Shown: positions 1-10,850, counted from the stretch's first letter. The stretch: DNA of 29,534 bases from Larix sibirica (GCA_004151065.3 NWUY0304554623.1:1-29534); one strand, 5' to 3'. Notes: generated from the letters alone by a model not told the origin. A program made the numbers and translations.

Positions 1-259
1 AACGCCCATGAAGCTGAAAGGAAAGGCCTGCCAGGCCGTATGCCCATGGGTGCAGGATTCTTCGAAAAAGCCGCTGGCTGACTCGGAGACCCAGGACCTT
101 AGCTTAGCAACGAGAAGAGATGAGCAGAATTACCATTCTAGCTTATTCCCCGAATGCTCGGGATTGCTTCCCTTCTTCACCTTACGTTGTCAGGTGAGCG
201 TCTTTCAATTTACTTATTGGGTGGGGGGGCTCGAGCCACGTCCTCGCCTTCCTTTCGTC

Positions 260-282
260 AGGCGAGCCCCCTTGCCTCGCCT
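260..282. repeat. Hairpin with 7-bp GC-rich stem
   Basis: AGGCGAG at 260-266 is the exact reverse complement of CTCGCCT at 276-282, with a 9-base loop. The right arm overlaps a second copy of CCTCGCCTTCC, whose first copy starts near 243. This is a small inverted repeat inside spacer DNA. No gene ends nearby, so there is no reason to call it a terminator. Confidence 0.5.
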
Positions 283-338
283 TCCTACCGCATCCGTTTA
301 AGGATTCTCAGGATCATCACTCTCAGGATAGGGAGAAT

Positions 339-362
339 TCTCGGGGAGATCCCCGAACCCCC
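339..362. repeat. Dispersed palindromic motif, copy 1
   Basis: The segment contains TCGGGG-AGAT-CCCCGA (341-356), a perfect 6-bp stem with a 4-base loop, followed by AACCCCC. A near copy lies at 25057-25080, where 22 of 24 positions agree. The two differ only at the 11th and 17th bases. The motif therefore recurs as a unit in this genome. Its function is unknown. Confidence 0.6.
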
Positions 363-455
363 GTTACCGCTCTCTCTTTCTTTGCCACTAACACTACCCC
401 TCCTATATGAATATCACTAGAACCTCTCTCATCATCACTAGGAAACATATCTAAT

Positions 456-496
456 CCTATCATTCCCCATAGCCATAGACCTATCATTCCCCATAG
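456..496. repeat. 17-bp direct repeat
   Basis: CCTATCATTCCCCATAG occurs at 456-472 and again at 480-496, separated by seven bases. It is a simple short tandem duplication in spacer. Confidence 0.85.
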
Positions 497-2435
497 AAAG
501 CTTTATGTCTTTTCTTACAAGGGGCATACAGCGAATCCCCTATGCGAGAGGCCAATGACCAAGGCGAGGGGGCTCTCTGTATCAGTTGAGCCTGCTTGCG
601 CATCCAGAATCGTATCGGCGAGGCTCGGCCAGACCAGAAGGTGATACGCGGTATCCCAAATTTCGAAAGTGTATCCTGGGCAAGGCTCAGCCGGAATAGG
701 TAATGTACCAGCCTATTTAAGCAAGTGTGATTCAAGTGAATGCTGTCTGGAAGGCTTGTCCAAAAGCTCTTTAGTCAAGCTATGTGGGGCAAAGGTAAGT
801 CGTGAAGGTGGTTCAGTTGGTAAAGTTATGTGGACTGGAAGGTAAAGGGGAAGGGTAGGATAAAGGGTGAAAGGAAGGGTAAGGTAGTGTGATCCCGGTC
901 CTGAGAAGAGGGTTCGTTCATAGCTGTCCTTCCTAAGATTCATTAATCAAGTGGTATTAGGGCATGTCTAGGTCTTCAGGTGGGTTAGTCAATAGGTTGG
1001 GTAACAAGGGAAGTTAGGGTAAAGGGTTAATATCGCCTCTCCTACAAAGTGTTCCTGGCTGAATCAATTCAATGGGTTGGGCAGGCAGCACTCTGTCCTC
1101 CCTCCATATCCTAGGGTGAAGGCGGTATGGTAGGTGGATAGATGAGGCACTAAACTGAAAGCAAGTAGGGATATAAAGGTTATAGGAAAGCTGTAAGAAT
1201 TCATAATCAATAGTATCCAGCCAGGATTCGCCCGGCCCGCTCGAAAGATCAATCAATAGTTTGATAACTAAGCATTCATAAAGCAAGTTTTTTTGAAAGC
1301 CCAGCCCGTCCAACAATGTTATTATAAGTTCAAGTAAGTGAGCCGAGCCGGTGTAGACATATAAAGGGTAATAAATAGCAAGAATGCTGCTATCTTACCA
1401 CTAATATTATTACAGCAAGCAAAGCCATCCCCTCCATTTGAGCAAACTATCTTGGCAGGAGTCAAGCAAGCAATTTCCTACCCTACCTATTTTATGGTGT
1501 ATTAACCTATGGAAAAAGCTTTTGGGAGAATCTGTTTCGAACGATTCAACGAATGCACTCGCGGGATTAGATGAAAGAAAGATAGAGCCAGTCATTTACT
1601 AGGAACCAGCACCCACCAGGAAATAATCACTTCGGGAACGGGGCGTCCTCCAATCCTTAGCACCTTCTCTATGGCCTTTATTTCCGTAGATCAAAAAGCT
1701 TGAGAAGGAAACGAATAAGCCTATGCTTTAGGCTGTAGTTCAGATGGGCTGCGTTACTGCTTTTGTATCCGCGGTGGTGGTTAGGCCAACTGAAGATGCC
1801 AGCTTTAGAGTTGGGTGAGCATCCCTGGGCGTTAGAATGAGTCTTTCCTGGAGTCCGTGACTAGAGAGAAATAAAAAGAGTTAGGCAAGAGAGAGAATTC
1901 CCTCCTTGAATGGTATAGTTCCTCGATCTCCCTACAGTCAATTATCTAGGAAGAAATAGAAAGCGTAACGTCGCGTAATTACGCAATTGAATAATTTAGA
2001 AAAGAATTGAATTGATGGCTCTTTATTTCTTTGTTCTTCCAATCATTATTTATATATGTAAATAAAGTAAAGCAACTTGTTAATTAGGGGGGGCCAGCCA
2101 TCCTATCTCCTTTTTCTTAGCTCCTGCCAGCGTTTCGTTTTGGTGGATCAAAGCCAGCCCCAAGCTATCCATCCATGATGCATTGAGTTGGGGTGGATAG
2201 AACCATAACCCCGTACCCATTATCGATTGCTGGAATGGCCTTGCTGGAGGGAGGGCTGGATCGGATAGAGAGCTGGGTCAGCTAGTTTGGGATCGATGGA
2301 TGAGCTGGATAGGTCTGAGGGTGAGGGAGAGATCGGGCACCCGCATGAAATCAGTCGGCGCTACAGCATGCGAATATGTAGAATCTACTTTAGAGCCAGA
2401 GGTGGGGGACCAATCCCTTCGAAGGTTTAAAGAAA

Positions 2436-2855
2436 GTGTTTCTAGCCCGATCTAATAAGTATGAGTTCCTAGTGTGCCTGCCCGAAGTACGGGGAAAACA
2501 AAGTGCGGAGCCGCTCCTAGGATGTTTACCTAATGACTTGGAGATAGTCGTAATTACATATATCAAATATAGGAAGCATGCATGCCGCCATGCCATGTCA
2601 TTTCATCCCGCCCGCCCGGAGAAGCCTATAGCAGTACCTCTTAAGCACCTCATTCAGTATTGGTATAGGGCATATAGTTTCTTAAGGTGGAAAGGGAACA
2701 CATTCATAAGTAAGGGGGGGGGTAGATCATATCATGCTCTGCCATGCCATGTTATTAACTCTGCTCGGGTCTATAGCCCGTACTTGCCTAAGCGCTTCTT
2801 CATTCATCCAAGTAGTATAGGGCAAGTGGTTAGTAAACACAGAAGTAAGGTATAA
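2436..2855 (+). other. 139-codon open frame, doubtful gene
   Basis: An uninterrupted ATG-initiated frame of 139 codons spans this stretch, the longest plus-strand frame in the window. I do not recognise the product. It has no clear membrane segment, no repeated domain and no catalytic signature that I can see. Its second half runs through repetitive CATGCC-rich sequence that recurs in degenerate form just downstream (about 2870-2950), which argues for chance openness in repeat DNA. Plant mitochondria do carry chimeric unidentified ORFs, so it is recorded at low confidence. Confidence 0.12.
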
Positions 2856-3789
2856 GGGAAATAAGGGGTTGTTTCATGCCATGCCCATGCTATTCTGCCC
2901 GATTCTCTAGCTGCTGGCTGTCCCGTACCTTCCTAAGTGCTTAATGAAGTAAGATTAATAGGGTTTACAGGTCTAGGTCTTAAGGTGGATTGGAAACCAC
3001 AGAACATGCGTAAAGTAACATAGAGCCTATGAGTGAGCTTATTGAATCCCTTGTATCATTGCTTTCATAGTTATAAGGAGTAATAAGCCATATTCATTGA
3101 TTACTGTTCTATCGTACTTACAACACACTAGTTCTATAAACACTATGAACTATGATTTGTTTCAGGAATACAAGTAATGATGTAACTTGTACGGGTATAG
3201 CTCATACGTATTAGTAGATACGTAAACATAGTGAAATAAAACACACTGAATCTCATTACTCTTATCAAGGCTTGTAGCTAACATAAGCACCAGTATTACA
3301 GCTTACATCATGGTATAGATATTCTGGAAATACAATACCCATCCAAGTAGGTACGTATTACTCTGCTTATTGTGCCTAATGAATCACTAGTAAGATGTAC
3401 AGATCGTGAAGAGTATATTCTCTTTTTTAGGAGTTCCTAGCTTTATAGAGTAATAGATGAACTGATAGAGGAATAAATTCCTGATGGTAGGTCTAGTTCT
3501 GTTAACCTTTTGATAAGTAGTTGTTTCTGTCCTAGGTTCATAGTGTTGTGATATGGATATCGTAGTAAGGGTGCTTTGCCGGCATCAAACCCCTTGTTTC
3601 TTGGCTTTTGAGGGTTCTTTGAGGGTAAGGTACTGCATACCAGTGTATCATTTCATCTTGTGAGGGCTGGTTGAACATTAATGAATCTAGTTCCCTTGTT
3701 TATTAACTATATGTTTCCTGGTTGTTAAGGGTTGAGTGGTTGCTGTATGGCTAATATGTAAAGATGCTCCTAATTAGAATATGTCAATG
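2856..3789. other. Spacer with a compositionally distinct block
   Basis: No gene is seen. From about 3000 to 3420 the text changes to short GTA/TAC/CAT-rich words with almost no purine tracts, like the larger island at about 7120-9170. The words AGCTTACATC and TTGATTACTG are shared with it. The rest is ordinary spacer. Confidence 0.4.
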
Positions 3790-4440
3790 GGTAATACCCG
3801 TAGGAAGAGGAGTAGGGTAATACCCACCAGAGAAGGTAGGGAGAAGGGAAAGACTAAGACCCTAGAAGCTCAGAAAGGAAGAAGAAAGATTCACCTACCT
3901 ACTTCAGAAGGAAGGTCAGAAGGTTGAACTCATATAGATTAGATTCCGGTACAGACAGACAATAAAAGAAAGATTCCGGAACCATCCATATATAGCAGCA
4001 CAAGGTTTAGATTCGATATAATGGGAACCAATCCTATTCCTTCCCATTGGGTGGGACCACTACAAAGAATTGAATTGGAAGGTTTGGTAACGAATAAGAA
4101 GCTTAGATAATCAGGGGTTTTTAGAGAAGGTTAGGAAGGGACCAATAAGAAAGGGTTGTTAGAATTCCCACTAATAAGGATGATAAGAAGGTAGGTAGGG
4201 TACAGAAGGAAGGTTGAACTCATACACCTACTCATTCATCTAATAAAGCTTATATCATAAAGGTAGGAAGGGAAGACTCATCTACTCAGAAGCTAGGGAA
4301 GATGATTCAGCTATCCATTTTCAGCTTAGAGGGTAGGTAGGTAATGATATCAATGAAGCCTAATCCTCTCACCTCTCATCTAAGAAGGCTATGGATTGAT
4401 CGTTCAACTCTATATGGCTCTAAGAAGGCTAGGGCTGCTC
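3790..4440. repeat. Purine-rich degenerate repeat tract
   Basis: The tract is dominated by degenerate copies of AGAAGGAAGGT, TAGGAAGG and GGTAGGTAGG. The 16-mer GAAGGTTGAACTCATA occurs exactly at 3919-3934 and 4209-4224. Short relatives such as CTAAGAAGGCTA recur near 4380 and 4420. No gene is visible. It looks like a degraded tandem family rather than coding DNA. Confidence 0.55.
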
Positions 4441-4802
4441 CGAATGAGGGAAAAAGTGATATCTAGTATTTCCGGGCCAGATGCCAGCCAGATGATCAAG
4501 ATGTGATTGAGTAATTAATCATGGATGGCTGCTTCTTCACTATCGAACCGATTCAATGGCCATTTTAGTGTATAAACACTTTTTGACCTTAGATGATCCA
4601 TAATCCATACTATCTATATGATAGAGTTGGTACGCACCACAGCTGGGCGAAAAAAGAGATGCTCTTCAATGGGCTTATATGCATTATCGGCGTGGATTAA
4701 GCCCACCGTGGGGGTATTCAACCCTGAGGCTGAGGCCACCTTGAGCGGCTTGTAATCGTTCTCGACCCGATAATGTCCTCTCGTCAACCAACAACTCCAC
4801 CT
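4413..4802 (-). pseudogene. Possible decayed protein-coding segment, unidentified
   Basis: One minus-strand frame runs from 4802 down to 4413 with only two internal stops (4614-4616 and 4515-4517) in about 130 codons. The first part has a protein-like mixture of residues, including VENDYKPLK, GLNTPTVGLIHADNAYKP and IEEHLFFRP. There is no ATG near the upstream stop at 4803-4805. I do not recognise a family. It may be a fragment of transferred or formerly coding DNA, or a low-stop stretch by chance. The call rests on frame openness and composition only. Confidence 0.2.
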
Positions 4803-5251
4803 TTAGATATAAATAGAATTCTTATTTATGAAATATACCTATCTATTCTATTGTACACCTACTAGGCAGCTGAGGAGAAGGAAATGGACAGTACACCTGA
4901 GACAGAGAAGCTTACCGTCATAGGCATACAGGTTTGATGAATGCCGCACAGGGTATCCTTGTTTTCGTATTTGGCGAGGTTTGTGACCTATTCGCTGGAG
5001 GGTTAGCCTAGACAGCCCGGCGAATGAGGGAAAAGGACGAATCACTATGTTCAGCGATGAACCTGAAGATGGAATCGAATAAGGATAAGAAATAAGACCA
5101 GTAACTTCGGCCTCCAGAGGATAAGAGATAAGAATAAGTTACGATAAGAAATAAGGTCCCAAGGCAGAGTTTCAGGTCCTCCCAAGGGTGAGGTATGATT
5201 CTGAGAACTGGGCATGGTGGGTAACAACTTGTAACACCTCCTGGGGCAGGG

Positions 5252-5281
5252 TCATGGGTAGAGAGTTGTGAATAAGGCCTG
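5252..5281 (+). repeat. 30-bp direct repeat, copy 1
   Basis: Thirty bases beginning TCATGGGTAGAGAGTTG and ending TAAGGCCTG are identical to 6568-6597, 1.3 kb away in the same orientation. Both copies also share a looser upstream context: ACCTCCTGGGGCAGGG here and ACCTCCTGGGCAGGG there. That indicates a longer diverged duplication with a conserved 30-bp core. Confidence 0.85.
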
Positions 5282-6567
5282 CTGTTATTCTCCTTATAAG
5301 CTTAATACTAAGGGGAAAGCGCCCATGGGGCTGTACAGACTAAGGCTTTTCTCTAGAGCTAGTACCGGGGAAGTCTCCTCCTCTATGGCTGGCAAGTAGC
5401 CCATAAGACTAAGGCTTTCACTCTAGTCAAGTGTATCGGAACTAAAGAAACTCAATCTTTATTACTTCTTTTCTCTATGAATTGAACAACGTATATATAA
5501 CTTCACGTAGACTTCACTTCTCTTTTGACTAGGGACTATGTGACTAAGGACTATGCCTTTGACTAGTGACTAGGGACTATGCCAAGGAGGAACTATCAGC
5601 GATGTAAACTGCTGGCTATGATGCTGTTCCAACTCAACTTATTGCCTGGGCCAAACCAAACCAACCAGGTCATTCTATTTCCAAATCAAGATTGTCTAGC
5701 TCAAACATAGCCTCATGTATATGCTGCATAGCCTCCCCTCTGTGTATGCTCTTTAAGTAATAACCAACATGCAGGTATTAAACGTCGTATAATATATGGA
5801 GTCTCGGCTGTATGGCAAGGACCCTATGACAACAATGTGACTGGCGATGATACACTGGCTGTTGGTAGCTAACCGGCTAGCAATGGCCTCCTGGCTGGGC
5901 ACTTATTACTGACTTACTTACTATCGGCAGACTTATTGGAAATGAGAATTTATGTAAACAGGGAATAATGACCTTCTGTCAATGCTCGGCTACTGGAGAC
6001 CCTATTTGAAGGCTGCTGCTGCGATTCAATCGGCCCCGGTCCCGCCCCGGAGGAGATAGTGTACATGAACTTCGATGCATGGGCATAGTATATTAGCCAT
6101 CCATGGGACTTACTCTAAGGGACTATTAGTTGAACTAAAGGCAAGTAGTAGAGCTTACGGAAACAACTATAGTAGTTCTTACACTACAAGACAAGGGGAA
6201 AAGAAATAGGCACTATATCCTGGAGTAGCTCTATGTGCTCTTATACGTTGTAGCTCACTGTAGAGTAGTAGCTGTAGAGTAGGCCGACCATAGAGAGTGC
6301 CTTACTTAGTATACTAGCCCCTAGAGACTTCCGTATGGCAGCTGCTATGGCTAGGTCTCTTGGTTAGGTATCCCAGCTAGGTATCCCAGCCAGTCCTTAT
6401 TTGTCAGTATGAACCATGCCCATATAGATGAACCACCTTCCTGGGCACATGGGAAAGAGAACAGGTAACGTCGAACAACTGGGCTTGGTGCTATTGGGAA
6501 TGACCCTCATAAAACCTCCTGGGCAGGGTGGAAAAAGCAGTAACAACAACCACCGACTGTGAAAGAT

Positions 6568-6597
6568 TCATGGGTAGAGAGTTGTGAATAAGGCCTG
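6568..6597 (+). repeat. 30-bp direct repeat, copy 2
   Basis: Exact copy of 5252-5281. The insertion of about 40 bases between the CTCCTGGGCAGGG context and the core, relative to copy 1, shows that the flanks have been rearranged. Confidence 0.85.
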
Positions 6598-7119
6598 TTC
6601 TTCTCCTTCCTTGGGGATCACCTCAGAAAAGTGAAACGTATAGATGCGAGTATCGTATGTTTAAACGTAGAGATACAACACGTAGAAATGCTAGTAGCAG
6701 AAGTTGTCATCTTGCCCAACCAAAGCTATTCTATCTCTATTGTGGAAATAAAGAAATATGGAATGGAATAATTACTTGACATTGAGCAGATTGGGACCCT
6801 CACCTGATACACTTGACCATGGAGAAGGAGTTAGGGAAATTGGGGTGCACCTCACACTTGGGACTACATCCGTGTTCCCTCCGCTCATATGCTTATGGCT
6901 ATGTAGTATGTCTGTTTCATAATCAAATGAAACTACGGCTAGTTAGAATCAGGCTTAGATAAAGCTAATTAGTAGTCTCTTAAGCAAAGAAGCAAGAGGA
7001 AACGTTAAGTTGGCTCGACCAACTGGATCAGCTGCATCTACTGCTTTTGGTTCTTTTCCACGTGGAAGCAACAGATCCAATCCCAACTACCCAAGAATAA
7101 GGTTTCACGTGTTGGAATC

Positions 7120-9170
7120 AGTATGTGGTTAATAGAGCTGTTCACATGATACTAGTGGTTTCATTCATCCTATCTTATTGATTACTGATATGCCTGTAGT
7201 TAGCTAGTGAATAGTGTGTACTAATATTAATGGGGTTAGATCATGCACAAGGAATACTATGATGAAGCTCTTATATATTACGGATATGCTTAGAGTCCCA
7301 TGCCGAGCTGTAAGTTGATCACGTTATACATATCAATAAAGCTAGAGCTAGATAGGATACATATCACTCATATGGGATTAGAGCCTGCATTATGTCAGCT
7401 TACTAAGCATCACTCCTATTATTGGAAATGCTATAGGTGCAGTCCATTCAACCCCTTGCTCATAGCTAATACGCTCGGTGATCCTACTAGTATCGTATTA
7501 ATGAATAGAGTTTATTACGGAATAAGCATTACCCATAAAAAGCTAGTATAATGATATCACTCGTATCAAGCATGAGTATTGTTACAGTATTAAGGCTATT
7601 CAGCTTCATTGAACACAAACATGGTATCTATAGTACTCTATATAATCAGTGTGAGTACAGTGTCTTCAGCTTGTAATCACTGCTTACTTAACCATGTAGT
7701 TGAATCGAATACGTATACAGGAATAATGGAGTTCAATCTATGTAATAAAGCTAGTTACAGTAGAGGTAGTATTACCATTAAGCTTAGTAAGTATAAGATA
7801 CGTATAGCTCAACTATTCAGCAGTAGTTTGACATTACTAGAGGATCGTATTTGTTCCCTAATCAAATGAGTACTGATATTATTATAGCTTAAGCACGGTT
7901 TAACTGTATTCAAATTAGCTTCATAAGGTTAAGATCACCATAGTTATGCAAAGGTTATGTTACTGTAATCACTGGATATTGCTATTCCACTGTAATGGTA
8001 ATCATAGCATGTAAAACATAACTACTTCTGTTAGCTTATCACATTGGGTGTAATAGAACTTTCCATAATAGTTACAAGCTGCTTAGTGTAAGTGAACCCT
8101 TATGAAAAGTACCTAGTAAGCTTTGGCATCTTACAAGAGCAATGGGCTTAGTACTCATAATACATGTGTTATCCTATTCGATTAGGTTACATTACCATTA
8201 AAGCTGACCAGTAATGATACTGATACCGGTGTAAGAACATGACTGTAATTGATCTCTTGCTTATCTATAAGTACAACTATGACTCGTATTAAGCTCTTGT
8301 TATAACTAAGCTCTTTATCCGTAATGAATGTGTAATAAATACTCACTTGATTAGCTCACTACTTATACTTACATCATGTAAACACAAGCTATTCTCCTAT
8401 GTGTACGTATTCTATATTAGTGTGATTACTGGTCTCTGTAAGCAGTACTGGTTATGATTTACTAGTATATAATGAACACAGATAGTGATAGTAATGGTGA
8501 TAATAGAGCTAACTAAGCATGAAACACGGTATCAACTAGCTTATGTGTGCTTATGTTTATACAGGTATGTGGTATTCCCATAGATAGGGTATAAGAGTCA
8601 TAACACCTCTGTAATTACAGTTTTTTATACCACGTTATTCCCCTAATAGATTCAGTAAGGATCATAGTGATAAAGCAACAAGTATACTAAGTAAGCATAA
8701 TAGCAACACGATATGAGCTTCATATTGATTGCCATTACTTCTACTGTTTATCCGTATTACTTAGTCCATTTGAGTACTATAACCATTAGTTCTCCATATT
8801 CATGAGAAGCATAGGCCTGTAGCTTACATCTTACAAGTACAGCACTGATATCATGTAACTACAATATCAAGCATAATGGTTACAACTCTATTCAATAAGT
8901 GGAATCGAACCACTTAATCTGTACATGCTTGTAATTACCTTATGTTACTGATTACGTATTAGCTTATGATCTCTATCTAACACAGTTACTTAATTGTTGT
9001 TGTTAGCTTAATCAAAGTACAACCATTGTGTTTACTATCTATAACTAACACTATTAGCTTAGTTTACCATGTTAGAGCTTACAGCTTATCGTATAAACTG
9101 GTGATACTTAAGCTTACGATTGTTACTAGTATGGTCTCTTCCTAATCAATTACATGCTAAGCTGCTTAGT
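7120..9170. other. Compositional island, no gene recognised
   Basis: This 2 kb block differs from its surroundings. Purine tracts and G runs nearly vanish. Homopolymers of five or more are rare (AAAAA near 7535, TTTTTT near 8622). The sequence is built from words such as GTAATGA, AGCTTA, TTACAG, CATAGT and TGATTACT. Open frames (7300-7551, 7609-7869 plus) are short, have no recognisable domain, and all frames are rich in stops. It may be an old, homogenised repeat or DNA of separate origin. I found no gene in it. Confidence 0.45.
8896..8916. repeat. Hairpin resembling a tRNA T-arm on the minus strand
   Basis: TAAGTGG (8896-8902) and CCACTTA (8910-8916) form a perfect 7-bp stem around a 7-base loop. 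Read on the minus strand the loop is TTCGATT, which fits the tRNA T-loop consensus. I could not find matching acceptor, D or anticodon arms in the adjacent 80 bases, so no tRNA gene is called. It could be a relic or a coincidence. Confidence 0.3.
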
Positions 9171-9589
9171 TTATCCTATGCTTGCTTCTGGGATTCTCTT
9201 TATCCTCTCCTGGTAGGTCCAATTTCAATAATGCTCTCTTTTCTTTGCCGGTCGAAACACGAAATAAATAGAAGCTGGTCGAAACCGACGAGGTTGGTTG
9301 AACCCGCGAGCCGAGAACGTGCGGATGGCTAGATTCATCAACCTGTAACCCCGGTAAAAGGGTGAAACGAGGTGGACGCTTCATGGGATGCAGTGCTTTT
9401 ATTTAGATAAATCGATGCTTATATATCCTCTATGTGCTTTTTTCTTCTTGATTAATTTGATTGACTGGATCCAACTCGATGGAGGAGTTGGAAGGAGGAG
9501 TCTCACTATAATAGAGACAGTATTCTGGGAGGGGATAAACAGGACCCTTAAGCCTAAAAAAGTCCACTAGAATAAATAAAACAGAAGAC
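9171..9589. other. Spacer, nothing recognised
   Basis: The text returns to ordinary purine-tract-containing spacer. Short open frames overlap on both strands (9120-9332, 9166-9384, 9388-9570) but none shows a domain. The long minus-strand frame 9430-9762 runs into the repeat tract that follows and owes its leucine/glycine-rich product to that repeat. Confidence 0.5.
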
Positions 9590-10010
9590 AAGCCCAACTT
9601 ATAGAAGCCTTTTTCCTTTCCCCTTGAACCTTTAGTCAAGTCCATCAATTCCAACAGGAAGCCTTCAACACCAAGTCCACAAGCCATATGCCAGAAGCCT
9701 TTATAGCCGCCTTCAACACCAGCCAAGTCCAACAAGTCCAACAGAAGAAGCAAGCCTTTCACCTTGGAACCTTTAGTCAGAAGCCTTTACCCGAAGTGGG
9801 GGGGCCACTTTGAACCTTGAGCCTCACCTTTAGCCCTTATCACCAGAATAAACCAGGGTCAAATAAGTCTTCCGCCTTTGCCTTTCACCGGGGGGGGAGG
9901 GGCCTTAAACCAAGGAAGGGACAGAAGCCAATAAGAGCCGTTCACCAGAAGCCTTTCACCCAGGCGGGCGGGAAGGAGCGAGCCTCGAACCTAGCAACAG
10001 ATGCCTTGTA
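9590..10010 (+). repeat. Degenerate CAGAAGCCTT / CCAACA repeat tract, copy 1
   Basis: The tract consists of imperfect copies of CAGAAGCCTTTCACC, GAACCTTTAGTC and AAGTCCAACAG, at irregular spacing. The same vocabulary returns at about 17930-18110 and 20283-20440. Open frames through it (9817-10104 plus, 9430-9762 minus) are by-products of the repeat. No gene is seen. The pattern fits expansion of a short motif followed by mutational decay. Confidence 0.6.
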
Positions 10011-10477
10011 TTTGAACGAAGTTGACCTATTACAGGCCAGGCTGGATGCCACCGATTGCGCCACTTGCTGGAAGAGCGGAGGAACCAACCCTTGTCCTCA
10101 TTGATTCCAATGGTCATCTATCTTCTCACTGGATCAGAGCCACCACACGAGGGGAGGCCCTTTCTAAGTCCTCTTGTATCTCTCCTCCCTCCGCTACCGA
10201 TGCGAGGTAGTCACCTACTTCCTATTCTGCTTTTCTAATCCACAGCTTGTCCTCTCATGTCTCTAGGATGTCTTATATTTACAATGTTTGGGCATGTCCT
10301 AACCAAAGGGATTGTATGATCGAGACCCTTTCCAAGTTATCCCCCAAGCTTGCCTAAGCTCAGGCCCCTTCTCTCTCCTTTCATCTCTCTCGCATCCCTT
10401 TCGCAAAGGAACGACAAACCAATATGGTAAACCCATTCTTCATCGAGATCTAGTACAATGAGTTCACTATTTCATAG

Positions 10478-10830
10478 GTCATTGTTTATACTGGGTCTAC
10501 CGTCAACATCATAGAAACTCCTCTCTGTCTTACCCTCGGCGCTAACCGCTTCTCTCCTACCCCTTGGACCCTTAAGGGATTCAACAAATTTGAGACCATA
10601 GCTCTCAGAGCTGTTGCCATCCCTTTGACTCTCAGCCCCAAGACAGTGGACACTCATCTTTCATTACTCCCAAAAGACATGGAATACAACATCCTAATAA
10701 GTCGCCCTTGCCCCCCGGAGGGACAAGCGGCTTCGCACCTTGGTTGGATGCGATGACGACGTCCCCTATACCTTCACAGTTTAGCTCTTATTCTTCCATG
10801 AAGGCAAGACTTACTTCGTGCAGTGTAATA
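10478..10830 (+). pseudogene. Decayed Ty3/gypsy retrotransposon fragment (aspartic protease region), interrupted
   Basis: Translation from 10478 gives a YTGSTVNII segment, which aligns with the D-T/S-G active-site stretch of retrotransposon aspartic proteases (consensus DTGSTVNII). It continues through LKGF, SPKTVDTH and DMEYNILISRP, the position of the family's YNLLLGRPW motif. Downstream, after a 36-bp insertion, the frame resumes as WLDAM. After a further frameshift it reads HEGKTYFVQCN (about 10797-10830), typical of the segment between protease and reverse transcriptase. The catalytic Asp is replaced by Tyr (10487-10489), an in-frame TAG precedes the fragment (10475-10477), and no reverse transcriptase follows. 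It is therefore a dead fragment, probably of nuclear origin, as retrotransposon pieces are common in plant mtDNA. Confidence 0.75.
10706..10741 (-). mobile_element. Bpu-like 36-bp element, type B, inserted in the retrotransposon fragment
   Basis: On the plus strand the unit is bounded by CCTT (10706-10709) and CCTT (10738-10741), AAGG on the minus strand, with a 28-bp core. The duplication extends to CCTTG at both ends (10706-10710, 10738-10742). Removing 32 bp joins the interrupted retrotransposon frame as arginine-proline-tryptophan-leucine, exactly what the protein family predicts. Length and terminal AAGG repeats match the description of Bpu elements in Cycas mtDNA. No Bpu10I site (CCTNAGC) is present, so it is a relative rather than a canonical copy. 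Confidence 0.75.
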
Positions 10831-10850
10831 AGGGGCCCGGCCCCCGCTAG

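Larger units (their letters stand above)
1..2435. other. Intergenic spacer, no gene recognised
   Basis: I see no tRNA, rRNA or known mitochondrial protein in this stretch. Open frames of 61-100 codons occur on both strands (for example 8-301 plus, 484-735 minus, 1014-1316 minus), but none shows a domain, signal or family motif I recognise. The stretch holds the direct repeat at 456-496, hairpins at 260-282 and 341-356, and a 12-bp palindrome GCGTAATTACGC at 1973-1984. An A/T-rich segment lies at about 1985-2080, followed by a run of G. Chance open frames of this size are expected in such sequence. Confidence 0.6.
4803..7119. other. Intergenic spacer with dispersed short repeats
   Basis: No gene is recognised. 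The stretch holds the direct repeat shared between 5252-5281 and 6568-6597. GACTAGGGACTATG-type repeats lie at about 5520-5585. Degenerate GTAGAGTAGTAGC words occur at about 6240-6280, and a duplicated GGTATCCCAGC at about 6366-6390. A minus-strand 65-codon open frame at 4848-5045 has no recognisable feature. Confidence 0.5.

Noticed and set aside
8880-8980. tRNA gene suggested by a T-arm-like hairpin on the minus strand
   Set aside because: No acceptor partner, anticodon stem or D-arm found upstream on that strand.
9430-9762. 110-codon minus-strand frame, leucine- and glycine-rich, as a membrane protein gene
   Set aside because: It translates the CAGAAGCCTT repeat tract. The hydrophobic bias comes from the repeat and no family motif is present.
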